The notes: generated by a model not told the origin, from the letters alone. A stretch of DNA of 64,000 nucleotides from a virus (IMGVR_UViG_3300013094_000017:186001-250000); one strand, 5' to 3'; positions 26,436 through 34,861 are shown, counted from the first letter of the stretch. A program made the numbers and translations.

Positions 26436-27272
26436 ATGAAATTACCAGTCTATTTATATACCAACCTATTCGAAGTAATACTAGATTTGGACAACAACAA
26501 TAGGATTAACAACGTTATGTATCAACGCGAGCTAAAATTACAAAAAGGACTGAAGAATACAGTACAGCTCCAGTTCAAAAATAGTGACCAAAAACTGTTA
26601 AATATCTCCTCAAATCAATTCGTTTTCACTCTATTTGACACCGTAAATCAACGAAATCTGATCGAAAAGGATGTAGAAATTTTAGACGATGGTACTACCC
26701 TAGCTTTGCGTGGATTAGGTCAAGTTACATTAACGGAAAGTGATTTAGAAGGTTGCGAAAGTGTATATTATAGTGCTGCTATTAAAGCATTAGACAGTGA
26801 CGGAAGTTATGTTCCTACGTATGCTAACACCTATTACGGCGTTGGTGCTACTGTAGAAGTGCGTCACGATATATTTCCTGTGCTACTACCTAGCCAAGAA
26901 GTTAATAACTTCGATGTGTATTTCAACGCAGATCAAAATGCACAGCGGTACGAATACTACAGTGGCAACCTAAACGGGCATCCAGAGTTCAAATCAAACG
27001 TAGCATTGCACACAGTGGCCACATACATGACCAAATATAAAGGACAGGTCATTATCGAAGGTACCTTAGAAAACGATCCAGCTACATTTGGTAATTATGC
27101 TGTTATCAGCACCAAAACATATAATGGCGCTTCGGGTATCGATTACACAAACTTTAACGGATTATTTTCAAAGATACGTATCCGTTACATACCAGCAAAG
27201 AATCCAGTAACACAATTAAACAATGATACCGTATATGCAGGAACGGTTGACAGAGTGCTCTATAGAAGTTAA
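26436..27272 (+). CDS. Virion structural protein
   Basis: 278 aa from ATG 26436. Beta-rich throughout: MKLPVYLYTNLFEVILDLDN, then QFVFTLFDTVNQRNLIEKDV and FSKIRIRYIPAKNP. I recall similar proteins annotated as structural in T4-like marine phages. The leaderless late promoter supports a virion role although it lies among replication genes. Confidence 0.62.
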   Translation: MKLPVYLYTNLFEVILDLDNNNRINNVMYQRELKLQKGLKNTVQLQFKNSDQKLLNISSNQFVFTLFDTVNQRNLIEKDVEILDDGTTLALRGLGQVTLTESDLEGCESVYYSAAIKALDSDGSYVPTYANTYYGVGATVEVRHDIFPVLLPSQEVNNFDVYFNADQNAQRYEYYSGNLNGHPEFKSNVALHTVATYMTKYKGQVIIEGTLENDPATFGNYAVISTKTYNGASGIDYTNFNGLFSKIRIRYIPAKNPVTQLNNDTVYAGTVDRVLYRS

Positions 27273-27297
27273 AATATTTGTTTTAACTGTGAGTTGA

Positions 27298-27304
27298 CTA
27301 AATA
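27298..27304 (+). promoter_or_regulatory. Late promoter of GIY-YIG gene 1
   Basis: CTAAATA, 5 nt before the conserved hairpin at 27310, so the transcript should begin with the hairpin. Confidence 0.6.
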
Positions 27305-27309
27305 AGAAT

Positions 27310-27339
27310 GTAGTTCGCGGGCGTCGGAACCCCAACTAC
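27310..27339 (+). ncRNA. 5'-terminal hairpin of GIY-YIG mRNA, copy 1
   Basis: A 30-nt element GTAGTTCGCGGG, 8-nt loop CGTCGGAA, CCCCAACTAC. Outer 6-bp stem GTAGTT/AACTAC, an asymmetric internal loop (CGC opposite C), inner 3-bp GGG/CCC. The same architecture recurs at 60259 with a different loop, again between a late promoter and a GIY-YIG gene. Confidence 0.65.
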
Positions 27340-27364
27340 TTTAACATTATTAAGGAATGTCAAC

Positions 27365-28123
27365 GTGATTATTTACCCTTCATCAAGAGTATTACCGTAT
27401 GTTTACATCGGAATACATAAAATAACTGGTCATATCTATATCGGATCAAGAACTGCAGAGAATTTAAAATTACCGTCTCATTTAGATTTATTTAGATACC
27501 GAACTTCTTCTAAAACAGTTAGACCCGAGTTTGATCAATATAATTGGACGATTGTAGCAGAGTTTTTCAATGGGAACGACGCATATGATTTCGAACAAGA
27601 ATTAATTTATTGTAATTGGCACAACCTATTACTTATGAACAAAAATTGTCATTACAATAGCAAAAAAAGATTTAAAGCCGTTAAAGGAATACCTAAACCG
27701 GAAGGATTTGGACAAATAGTTCGTGATAGAATGATAGGTAAATGCAAAGGCCCACAATCTAAAGATCATATAGAGAAAAGAGCAAATTCTCGCAGAGGGA
27801 AAACCGCGACCGATGAACAAAAACAAAAATATAGTTTAGCCCAACAAAAGAGGTACAGTACAACAGCAGATTCTGAAATAACTAGAAAAAGAAAAAGCGA
27901 TTCACATAACGGGGTCTATGAAATAAAATCCCCAGATGGTAGAGTTTGGATAACTGATGTTGGATTAAAAGAGTTTGCTACGATACATCAGGATGAATTA
28001 AAGATTTCATATTGGCAGTTGTTCAATGCTTATAGAAAGTGCTATAATAATACTAGCACCATCCGTAAAAGAAAAGATAACAACAATTGGCAGGTAACTA
28101 GAATTGACAAATTTGATAACTGA
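27365..28123 (+). CDS. GIY-YIG homing endonuclease
   Basis: 252 aa, GTG start. GIY-YIG core at residues 12-95 (YVYIGIHKITGHIYIGSRTA; LDLFRYRTSSKTV; NDAYDFEQELI with the conserved Glu). Then a basic NUMOD3-like stretch (RRGKTATDEQKQKYSLAQQK) and a C-terminal VYEIKSPDGRVWITDVGLKE segment, as in phage NUMOD/IENR-type DNA binding. Inserted directly before gp61, overlapping it by 20 bp. Confidence 0.88.
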   Translation: MIIYPSSRVLPYVYIGIHKITGHIYIGSRTAENLKLPSHLDLFRYRTSSKTVRPEFDQYNWTIVAEFFNGNDAYDFEQELIYCNWHNLLLMNKNCHYNSKKRFKAVKGIPKPEGFGQIVRDRMIGKCKGPQSKDHIEKRANSRRGKTATDEQKQKYSLAQQKRYSTTADSEITRKRKSDSHNGVYEIKSPDGRVWITDVGLKEFATIHQDELKISYWQLFNAYRKCYNNTSTIRKRKDNNNWQVTRIDKFDN

Positions 28124-29108
28124 TACAGTACTCCTACTCTGGAAAACAGGAAGAAAAACAAAACAGACTTCTAGCGGATGGATTTCCGGAAATGCTCCTT
28201 GTTGTGTACATCGAGGAGAAAAACCAGATCGAAGAGGTCGTGGCGGAATCTTGACTGCAAGTGGAGGGTTCCAGTGGCACTGTTTCAATTGCGGATTTAA
28301 AGCAGGATGGCAACCAGGTAAGCTACTCAGCAAGAACACTAAAGATTTACTCACATGGATGGGTCTACCCGACACCGAGCTCAACAAACTAAACTTAGAA
28401 GCCCTACGTGAAAAAGACGCAATACCCGCACCTACTAAGACATTTTCATTTGAACTACTAGATGTAGCCTTGCCTGAAGAGTGCAAGCCCATACTTGAGT
28501 GGGCTGCCGAGGGGTGTACCGAGTCCGACCTAGCAGATGTTATAGAGTACATACTAAGTAGAGGACTAACACTAGAAGACTATACGTGGCATTGGAGTGC
28601 GGCTGCTGGCTATCGTGATAGGGTCATTATACCCTTCTATGCTGGTAAAGGACAGATAGTAGGCTACACTGGTCGTAAGATTAAAGATGGCAAGCCCAAA
28701 TACCTTACCCATGCTCAAAATGGGTATGTGTTTAATCTAGATGCCCAAACCAACGATAGGAAGTATTGCATAGTAGTAGAAGGTCAATTTGACGCCATAG
28801 CTATAAGCGGTGTTGCTATTATGCATAACGATCCTAACGACATACAGGTAGCACGCATTAACGCATTAGCACGTGAAGTAATAGTGGTACCAGACAGAGA
28901 CAGAGCTGGCGCTAAGATGTTAAATGCCGCAATAGCTAATGGGTGGAGCATGAGTCTACCACCGTGGGGTGATGATGTTAAGGATGTAGCGGACGCAGTG
29001 AAGAAATATGGCAAGGTCTATACCCTAGCCACAATCTTACACTATCGAGAATCAAATAAGATTAAATTAGAGATACAAAAGAAAAAACTAGAGAGCCTAC
29101 ATGACTAA
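28104..29108 (+). CDS. 61: DNA primase gp61
   Basis: 334 aa (T4 gp61 342 aa), TTG start. Zinc-binding domain with CCVH and CFNC at about residues 33-62, RNA polymerase domain with Toprim motifs VVEGQFDAIAISG near 223 and VVPDRDRAG near 258. It makes primers as part of the gp41-gp61 primosome; gp41 follows with an 8-bp overlap. The start overlaps the GIY-YIG gene, so the insertion may have altered the original start codon. Confidence 0.94.
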   Translation: MTNLITDTVLLLWKTGRKTKQTSSGWISGNAPCCVHRGEKPDRRGRGGILTASGGFQWHCFNCGFKAGWQPGKLLSKNTKDLLTWMGLPDTELNKLNLEALREKDAIPAPTKTFSFELLDVALPEECKPILEWAAEGCTESDLADVIEYILSRGLTLEDYTWHWSAAAGYRDRVIIPFYAGKGQIVGYTGRKIKDGKPKYLTHAQNGYVFNLDAQTNDRKYCIVVEGQFDAIAISGVAIMHNDPNDIQVARINALAREVIVVPDRDRAGAKMLNAAIANGWSMSLPPWGDDVKDVADAVKKYGKVYTLATILHYRESNKIKLEIQKKKLESLHD

Positions 29109-30555
29109 TACAGATTACAGCTATGATATACAGAAACTATACTTGGAGATGTTCTTAAGCGACGCAGAAACGTTTGTTCGCTGTCAAAGCATCTTTGAGC
29201 CCGAAAACTTTGATCAAAAGTTACGTGAGACAGCCAAGTTTATGACTGAGTATGTAGATCAATACAAAGTTATGCCAGAGGCAAGTATTATCAATGCTAG
29301 CTGTAAGATGACATTAGAACCAGCAGTATTACCTAAACAAAACTACGAGTGGTTACTAACAGAGTTTGAAAACTTTAGTCGTCACAAGGGACTTGAGCGT
29401 GCTATTCTTAAATCAGCTGACCTGCTTGAAAAGGGCGATTACGGTCCTGTAGAAAAGCTAGTTAAGGATGCTATACAGATTAGCCTAACCAAAGACATGG
29501 GCACAGACTACTGGCATGACCCTAGAGCACGCCTAATGAAGCTCAAAGACAATGCAGGACAGGTCAGTACAGGTTGGCCCACTGTAGATCGTAAACTATA
29601 CGGCGGCTTTAAACGCGGCGAATTAAACATTTGGTGTGCAGGTTCAGGGGGTGGTAAGAGTTTATTCCTTGCTAACTTGGGCGTTAACTTTGCACTTGCT
29701 GGACTCAATGTCATTTACTTTACATTCGAGTTGAGCGAAGAACTAGTGGGCATGCGTGTGGACAGTATGGTTACAGGTGTAGCCACACGTGATGTATTCA
29801 AGAGCTTAGATGATGTGGAAATGAAGGTTAAATTGACGGGTCGGAAGGCAGGAGGAATGCAGATAAAATACATGCCTTCTGGGAAGAATTGTAATGATTT
29901 GAGGTCGTATTTGAAGGAATATGAAGTCAAAACAGGCAAAAAACCTGACATATTATTAGTGGACTACTTAGACCTTATGATGCCTCTATCGGTGAAGGTT
30001 AGTCCAAGTGATTTATTTGTTAAAGACAAGTATGTAAGTGAAGAACTACGTAACCTTGCCATGGAAAGTCAAACAGTGGTTGTAACTGCGGCACAGTTGA
30101 ATCGTGCGGCTGTAGAAGAGATTGAGTTTGATCACAGTCATATTAGTGGCGGGTTAAGTAAGATTCAAACAGCAGATAACGTAATTGGTATCTTTACTAG
30201 CCGTGCTATGAAAGAACGCGGTCGCTATCAAATACAGTTTATGAAAACACGTAGTTCAAGCGGTGTTGGACAGAAAGTAGATCTAGAGTTTAATGTAGAC
30301 AGTCTACGCATCAGCGACCTAGGTGAAGAAGAAGGTGAGCAATCCTTTAATCAACAACGTACTGGCACTACAGCTAATATTGTAAATCAGTTTAAAAAGA
30401 CCAGCACAGTAACAGCCAACAACGTAGATACCGAAACAGGTGAGATACGCAGTGCTGATCCAGCAGATGGTGTAGCAGTGGGCAAGGTACGAGGATCAGC
30501 TGGTAGTAGCAAGATTCGCGAGATGCTGGCTAATCTAAACTCAGAAAAAGATTAA
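29101..30555 (+). CDS. 41: Replicative helicase gp41 (DnaB-like)
   Basis: 484 aa (T4 gp41 475 aa). N-terminal helical domain, then RecA-like core: Walker A CAGSGGGKS near residue 180, Walker B DILLVDYLDLM near 285, VVVTAAQLNR and the ISGGLSKIQTADNVIGI region near 350. Hexameric 5'-3' helicase of the fork. Acidic Ser-rich C-terminus. Overlaps gp61 by 8 bp. Confidence 0.95.
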   Translation: MTNTDYSYDIQKLYLEMFLSDAETFVRCQSIFEPENFDQKLRETAKFMTEYVDQYKVMPEASIINASCKMTLEPAVLPKQNYEWLLTEFENFSRHKGLERAILKSADLLEKGDYGPVEKLVKDAIQISLTKDMGTDYWHDPRARLMKLKDNAGQVSTGWPTVDRKLYGGFKRGELNIWCAGSGGGKSLFLANLGVNFALAGLNVIYFTFELSEELVGMRVDSMVTGVATRDVFKSLDDVEMKVKLTGRKAGGMQIKYMPSGKNCNDLRSYLKEYEVKTGKKPDILLVDYLDLMMPLSVKVSPSDLFVKDKYVSEELRNLAMESQTVVVTAAQLNRAAVEEIEFDHSHISGGLSKIQTADNVIGIFTSRAMKERGRYQIQFMKTRSSSGVGQKVDLEFNVDSLRISDLGEEEGEQSFNQQRTGTTANIVNQFKKTSTVTANNVDTETGEIRSADPADGVAVGKVRGSAGSSKIREMLANLNSEKD

Positions 30556-30558
30556 ATA
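30552..30558 (+). promoter_or_regulatory. Late promoter
   Basis: TTAAATA, partly inside the gp41 stop, 5 nt before the ATG at 30564. Confidence 0.62.
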
Positions 30559-30563
30559 GTCAT

Positions 30564-31247
30564 ATGACTAAGTTTGCCCCACCTATTGAACCACATAAAG
30601 AACTAAATCCTGCTCTATGGGATGGTAACACCATTAAACCCGAAGTACAGGTTGCACTGCTACGCATTGCCAAGGAGTTCTTTAAGTTCCTTGAGATCAA
30701 TACCAAGATCAACGATATAGTTATTTCGGGCAGCCAAGCAAACTATAACTACACCAGTCATAGTGATATTGACCTACACTTAATAGTTCCAATGGAAAAT
30801 ATCCAATGTGACGAACCAATTGAAGCACTGTTTGATACCAAACGCAAACTATGGAAGGCCAAACATACTATTGATATCTACGGTATTCCAGTAGAGTGTT
30901 ACGCAGAAGATCGTGCCAAACCGGCTGTTAGCTCCAGCTACAGTCTAATACATAATAAGTGGATTAAAGAACCAGACAGCAGTCGTGTAGAATATAACAG
31001 ATCACAAGTAGAACACTCTGTCAAGGTGTGGACTACATTGATCGATCACGCAGTTGGTACTCAAGACCTAACAGAGCTACAACGACTAACAGAACTACTA
31101 ATGACCTATCGTAAAGTTGGACTGGCCCAGCAGGGTGAGTTTGGTCCAGCTAATCTTACGTTTAAGAGCCTACGTAATGCAGGCACCCTTGAGCGCCTAC
31201 ATACTGCATTGAATCAAACTCGAGACAACGACCTTAGCTTGGATTAG
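30564..31247 (+). CDS. Nucleotidyltransferase-fold protein
   Basis: 227 aa. Residues 48-75 carry the pol-beta superfamily signature: VISGSQANYNYTSHSDIDLH (GS-x10-D-x-D), and a third acidic position may lie in HTIDIYGIPVECYAE near residue 108. Substrate unknown; relatives include minimal and tRNA/antibiotic nucleotidyltransferases. The late promoter suggests a virion or late function. It overlaps, tail to tail, the glycosyltransferase gene by 14 bp. Confidence 0.75.
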   Translation: MTKFAPPIEPHKELNPALWDGNTIKPEVQVALLRIAKEFFKFLEINTKINDIVISGSQANYNYTSHSDIDLHLIVPMENIQCDEPIEALFDTKRKLWKAKHTIDIYGIPVECYAEDRAKPAVSSSYSLIHNKWIKEPDSSRVEYNRSQVEHSVKVWTTLIDHAVGTQDLTELQRLTELLMTYRKVGLAQQGEFGPANLTFKSLRNAGTLERLHTALNQTRDNDLSLD

Positions 31248-31896
31248 CGGGAACTACCTGCGGGATATATTTCATAGCTAGATTTACACGCATCTGCGGA
31301 CTTTGTCCGGGCCAGTGCATGATCCAATCGCCCGGCTGCCATTGACCACTGGTGCCTAATTTATCCAACTGACTATCAGCATCGGTATGACAGCCATCGG
31401 AAAAGCAGGCCGCATTAAGTGTACGCTGCGGCACAATCTTAACAATATCCTTGTATTCTTCTAGAGTATCAATCATAACCTGCTGTTCTTTCCAATCATG
31501 GTGTTGATATTGAGGCATCTTGCTCATGATCATTTCTAACCAGCCGCGCCCTTGTTCTGTATTACGAACCATGAGCATGCCCGCATTGATACCGTTCCAA
31601 TAGGTGGCCAGCATCACATGATAGTTGTTATCAGCTACATCTTCTATCTTGGTGCTGAAGTTTGTGATCAGTGCATCGCAGTCTTTCCATAGAATCCATT
31701 CTACCTCGGGATTCATGCGACAAATAGCCAGTAGGCCGTCTATCTTGGCAAAGCCCGGAGGCATGCCGTAGTTGCTGTCCAGCACAGCAAATGGATAGCC
31801 ATGTGCTTCACAGTACTTTAATCCATTTTGATCCCAGGTCAAAGGACTGAGATAAGCGTATCCTTGATCGTGCATAGTTGCCACTGCCATTACCAT
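31234..31896 (-). CDS. Glycosyltransferase (GT34/GMA12-like)
   Basis: 220 aa. Contains EWILWKDCDALITN near residue 67 with a D-x-D motif for metal and nucleotide sugar, NAGMLMVRNTEQGRGWLEMI near 103, and a C-terminal DWIMHWPGQ segment, typical of galactosyltransferases of the GMA12/MNN10 group. It may decorate DNA, virion or host surface sugars. AAGGAA precedes the ATG; 10 bp behind another transferase-like gene. Confidence 0.75.
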   Translation of the reverse strand: MVMAVATMHDQGYAYLSPLTWDQNGLKYCEAHGYPFAVLDSNYGMPPGFAKIDGLLAICRMNPEVEWILWKDCDALITNFSTKIEDVADNNYHVMLATYWNGINAGMLMVRNTEQGRGWLEMIMSKMPQYQHHDWKEQQVMIDTLEEYKDIVKIVPQRTLNAACFSDGCHTDADSQLDKLGTSGQWQPGDWIMHWPGQSPQMRVNLAMKYIPQVVPANPS

Positions 31897-31906
31897 ATTA
31901 GGTTCC

Positions 31907-32683
31907 TTAAAAGTAAAATATATTTGGACGCCATGGATAGTTAACTTCCAAGCGTTCTAGTGTTTCGTTCTTGCGTGTTTCTATCCACATGGTCTTGCCC
32001 AGAGCCAGCCCCACAGCGCAGGGGCTACTCATACTGGTGATCAGCATTTCGCTGCCCTGTATGACCTGTGCCATGTTATAGAATGTGGGCGTAACATGGT
32101 GAGGTACAGAAACATTCATAGTGGAGCAGAACCAATCGTGATCCTCTTTGAGTCCAATGAACACTGCTTGATCAGCTAGCCCCCAATCCAACCAACTGCG
32201 CCATTGAGGGCTTTCCACTGCATTGCCTTCTTGATAGCGAGGGCCCCGGAAGATCACATAGGGACGGCCGGGAATCTTAATGGGCTCGCGACATTCCATG
32301 TAGGGTTCAACCTGTAGGGGTATGCGATACTGATCTAGGTCCATGCCCAGAGCTCGAGCATATTGATTGGCAAAGTTACGGGGAAATACACCAGTTTCAT
32401 GATGTCGAGCCGCTTCGTCTAGATCATAGTCCACTGGTTCACCCTGCCAGACGGTAAAGCCCGAGATATAAGGTTGATGCAGAATAAAATCCCGCATGCT
32501 GTCAAAGTCCTCAATACGCATGCGACCTCGATGCACACCAACATCACCCCAACCTAGTTTTTCTCGCACCATCTGCTCTAGATTGTGTAGTTTAAGATAT
32601 AAGTGTCCCCCACCTAGAGCTCGCACCACGCTCAGAGAGTTGAACACATCCCCTGTAGTACCTGAATGGCTGAATGTTTTCAT
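31907..32683 (-). CDS. GT-B glycosyltransferase-like protein A
   Basis: 258 aa. Starts MKTFSHSGTTGDVFNSLSVV, shares a HSGTTGD start and an HxGRM motif with the protein at 59448, and has a C-terminal SSPCAVGLALGKTMWIETRKN region like heptosyltransferase/GT9 folds. The conserved Gly-rich N-terminus would bind the acceptor side. Leaderless late promoter. Exact sugar unknown. Confidence 0.6.
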   Translation of the reverse strand: MKTFSHSGTTGDVFNSLSVVRALGGGHLYLKLHNLEQMVREKLGWGDVGVHRGRMRIEDFDSMRDFILHQPYISGFTVWQGEPVDYDLDEAARHHETGVFPRNFANQYARALGMDLDQYRIPLQVEPYMECREPIKIPGRPYVIFRGPRYQEGNAVESPQWRSWLDWGLADQAVFIGLKEDHDWFCSTMNVSVPHHVTPTFYNMAQVIQGSEMLITSMSSPCAVGLALGKTMWIETRKNETLERLEVNYPWRPNIFYF

Positions 32684-32689
32684 ATAGAC

Positions 32690-32696
32690 TATTTAA
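32690..32696 (-). promoter_or_regulatory. Late promoter, glycosyltransferases
   Basis: TTAAATA on the minus strand, 6 nt before the ATG at 32683. The 100 bp upstream hold the palindrome TAACTGCGCAGTTA and a GCGC-rich hairpin. Confidence 0.6.
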
Positions 32697-32796
32697 ACGG
32701 GGGTCAGGACAGGCTGCCAAGATCCGAGCGCGAAGCGCCTAGCGCGAAAAAATTCTAGGTCTTTAACTGCGCAGTTAACTCCAGCTGGATCAGTCT

Positions 32797-33009
32797 CTAG
32801 CCCAGGTCCTGTCCCTGGTTTAACAGCTCTATAGCATCAACTACCTGATCGTGGTCCACATAGTAACGTATATGCTGCTGTCCTCGGGGATCCTGCCAAC
32901 GTAAGAGCCACGTGGTGCCAATCTCAGCCACAGCAAATACATAGCCTAATTGATTACGTATGGGTCCTATACGCCAGTGTGTGACAGCGTGAAAATCGTG
33001 ATCGAACAT
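32797..33009 (-). CDS. Hypothetical protein, 70 aa
   Basis: Beta-rich small protein (VTHWRIGPIRNQLGYVFAVA; GTTWLLRWQDPRGQQHIRYY); no known domain. The late promoter is 5 nt before its ATG. Divergent from the plus-strand promoter at 33028. Confidence 0.55.
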   Translation of the reverse strand: MFDHDFHAVTHWRIGPIRNQLGYVFAVAEIGTTWLLRWQDPRGQQHIRYYVDHDQVVDAIELLNQGQDLG

Positions 33010-33014
33010 ATGGT

Positions 33015-33021
33015 TATTTAA
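33015..33021 (-). promoter_or_regulatory. Late promoter
   Basis: TTAAATA on the minus strand, 5 nt before the ATG at 33009. Confidence 0.6.
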
Positions 33022-33027
33022 CTCGAG

Positions 33028-33056
33028 TTGACAGCAGGACTAAGATAGTGTATAAT
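33028..33056 (+). promoter_or_regulatory. Consensus sigma70 promoter
   Basis: TTGACA at 33028, 17-bp spacer, TATAAT. Divergent from a minus-strand late promoter 7 bp away. Drives the zinc-ribbon gene at 33087. Confidence 0.85.
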
Positions 33057-33086
33057 ATAAGCTCACAATCTGATATAAGGTGTTAT

Positions 33087-33275
33087 ATGAGCAATCCCTG
33101 TCAACACTGCCGTAAGGACATGCCATTCGGAGCCATGATATGTCCATGGTGTAGAAGTAGAGTAGATACATTAGATACTGGTATCATTGGATGGTTTCTA
33201 TTGGTCATAGCCTTGGCTTGGATTTGGGTCAACTGGTTACTGCCCTTATGGCATTGGCTCACACACATATTCTGA
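33087..33275 (+). CDS. Zinc-ribbon membrane protein
   Basis: 62 aa from ATG 33087 with AAGG upstream. MSNPCQHCRKDMPFGAMICPWC is a four-Cys ribbon (C-x2-C, C-x2-C), followed by one transmembrane helix (GWFLLVIALAWIWVNWLLPL). The same ribbon-plus-helix design recurs in the 51-aa gene at 49488. Confidence 0.7.
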   Translation: MSNPCQHCRKDMPFGAMICPWCRSRVDTLDTGIIGWFLLVIALAWIWVNWLLPLWHWLTHIF

Positions 33276-33346
33276 TCTATATATAGACCAAAAAAAATTG
33301 TGCAAAAAAATTTTAAACCATGAAATCTATTCCTTAAGGACTAATC

Positions 33347-33589
33347 TTGTACATACAACTGACCAACAGTCATCCAGACTACCTAAATGAACCTATTATA
33401 ATTAACACACATAACATAGTGACTGTCTACACACAAGAAGTGGCACCTAACCTTAGAGTAACATGTATACACTGTCCTCCCTACGGTACTTGGAATGTGC
33501 AGGAAAGCATAAGTGAAGTAAGAGCCAGGTTAGACCGGGTAACGCCTAGTGAAAGGCAAAAGGCTGTACCTGAGGTTAAGAGTGCATAA
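33347..33589 (+). CDS. Hypothetical protein, TTG start
   Basis: 80 aa. Beta-rich N-terminus (EPIIINTHNIVTVYTQEV) then CIHCPPYGTWNVQESISEVR. A TTG start after TAAGGAC is the only well-placed choice. No domain recognised. Confidence 0.5.
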   Translation: MYIQLTNSHPDYLNEPIIINTHNIVTVYTQEVAPNLRVTCIHCPPYGTWNVQESISEVRARLDRVTPSERQKAVPEVKSA

Positions 33590-33884
33590 GCATAGAGTCA
33601 CCCTGTATAGTGAGAACATATACGTATGGGATGCTTTGAGCCTATACGATACTTACTCGAATATGCCTACTCCTAGAGCTAACCTGCCCGTAGATGATCT
33701 AACTGTGATCGAATACTTTAGTCATACCCGAGAAGCAGCATGGGCAGAGCAGCAGGCTGATATTCAGCTAATACTGGTCAAAGATGAAGTCAAGCATGCT
33801 TATACTTGTGAAGTTAGTATATGTGCGGACCTAACTGATAGACAGTATGCGGACTATATACTCCGAGGCCTACGTATAGAGTAA
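33582..33884 (+). CDS. Hypothetical protein, GTG start
   Basis: 100 aa from GTG 33582, preceded by GAGG and overlapping the previous stop by 8 bp; a GTG at 33549 is an alternative. Alpha/beta, acidic in the middle (ADIQLILVKDEVKHAYTCEV). Function unknown. Confidence 0.5.
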   Translation: MHKHRVTLYSENIYVWDALSLYDTYSNMPTPRANLPVDDLTVIEYFSHTREAAWAEQQADIQLILVKDEVKHAYTCEVSICADLTDRQYADYILRGLRIE

Positions 33885-34060
33885 AAAAATTGCCGCGCAA
33901 AAATTTAAATGGTTGGAGAACCATGGCCATGGTGATTGCGCTCCACTGATGGAAGATTTGGCAAGCTAGCTGCTGCTGCAAGCATGCTTGTAGCATGTAT
34001 ACCGGTCCACCCCACCTGGCCCCACCATCCCCCACCACCCCCCACCTGGTGCCTCAAGCC
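33885..34060. other. Structured non-coding stretch between convergent genes
   Basis: No gene. Holds a TGGTT/AACCA hairpin, the palindrome CCATGGCCATGG, AAGCATGCTT, and a C-rich tract (34010-34043) whose complement is a G-quadruplex-type motif. Confidence 0.6.
34010..34043 (-). repeat. G-quadruplex-type motif
   Basis: On the minus strand four G-runs of 6, 5, 4 and 4 bases are separated by 4, 5 and 6 nt. Striking in an AT-rich genome. It lies just past the terminator of the minus-strand gene at 34101. Confidence 0.65.
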
Positions 34061-34087
34061 AAAAAAAAGGGCACCTAAGTGCCCCCT
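34061..34087 (-). terminator. Terminator of minus-strand gene 34101
   Basis: On the minus strand a GGGGCAC/GGTGCCC stem is followed by eight T, a few bases after the stop codon. Confidence 0.85.
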
Positions 34088-34100
34088 AATGACCTCAGCT

Positions 34101-34451
34101 CTAATCTAATCTACTGCCACCATAGGCCTTCAAGCCTAGCTCGTTAACTAATACTTCAGCGTAGGCATACGCACCCGCTTCCTTAACGCTAACGCTCTGC
34201 GTAGGATAGCCTGCTGGATCCCACAACTGTAAGCCTCCATTGTATGCTTTACGGAAGCCTACACTGGCTAACCACTTGCCCAACTTGCTGTTCGTGCGCA
34301 CATCGTATACAGTGACCCAACCAAAGCCACATGCATCACGCTCGCCTACCTTGCTGTACATGTCAGCAGCCGCTAGCTTGCTTACTGCTAGAGCCTTGGC
34401 TAATACTTGTTCTACGAAGTCTTGCTTTAGTTCAGTTGCTTTTAGTTCCAT
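34101..34451 (-). CDS. Hypothetical early protein, 116 aa
   Basis: Helical N-terminus rich in Ala/Lys, then GFGWVTVYDVRTNSKLGKWL and NGGLQLWDPAGYPTQSVSVK strands. Similar small proteins are common in phage early regions; no function known. It has its own early promoter and the GGAGAAACAAA leader. Confidence 0.65.
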   Translation of the reverse strand: MELKATELKQDFVEQVLAKALAVSKLAAADMYSKVGERDACGFGWVTVYDVRTNSKLGKWLASVGFRKAYNGGLQLWDPAGYPTQSVSVKEAGAYAYAEVLVNELGLKAYGGSRLD

Positions 34452-34481
34452 TTTGTTTCTCCGTTGTGTTAGTGTATACGT

Positions 34482-34510
34482 AGTATAATATCAAACCTGC
34501 CAGCTGTCAA
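34482..34510 (-). promoter_or_regulatory. Early promoter P34.5
   Basis: TTGACA, 17 bp, TATACT, followed by the shared leader ACTAACACAACGGAGAAA and the ATG. Confidence 0.85.
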
Positions 34511-34515
34511 CTACT

Positions 34516-34830
34516 TTATGCCAACTCCTTAAGCTCACGCTGTAGCTTCTTCAATTGCTTCTGTAAGTCCTTAAGCTTCACAGCCGCGCTAATATCAATC
34601 GCATGCTTAAACTTCTTATTCTCCCAATCTCTGTCACTAACAATAGCATCCACATACATGTCAACAATAGTCTTTAGTGTAGCGTTCCACTTAGCACCGT
34701 CTAAGCACGTGTCCCAACATTCAATCTCATACTTGTCTGCAATGTAGTCATCAAGCTCACTTAAGCGTTCAATCACTTCTGTTTCAATGTCGTTAGCTAC
34801 ATCGTCAATTGTTTTAATTTTCTTAGCCAT
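34516..34830 (-). CDS. Hypothetical coiled-coil protein
   Basis: 104 aa, acidic N-terminal half (DDVANDIETEVIERLSELDD) and a C-terminal Lys/Leu heptad stretch (AAVKLKDLQKQLKKLQRELK). Early promoter and leader upstream. Function unknown. Confidence 0.65.
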   Translation of the reverse strand: MAKKIKTIDDVANDIETEVIERLSELDDYIADKYEIECWDTCLDGAKWNATLKTIVDMYVDAIVSDRDWENKKFKHAIDISAAVKLKDLQKQLKKLQRELKELA

Positions 34831-34861
34831 TTTGTTTACCTCGTTGCGTTAGTGTCTGTGT

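Noticed and set aside
27294-27299. TTGACT before the GIY-YIG gene as an early promoter
   Set aside because: No -10 box at 16-18 bp; the CTAAATA late box explains this site better.
32700-32796. Terminator or small RNA in the GC-rich patch
   Set aside because: Contains the palindrome TAACTGCGCAGTTA and GCGC hairpins but no T-run in either direction and no orphan promoter; left unassigned.
33276-33346. Terminator after the zinc-ribbon gene
   Set aside because: A TCTATATATAGA hairpin is followed by A-runs, not T-runs, on the plus strand.
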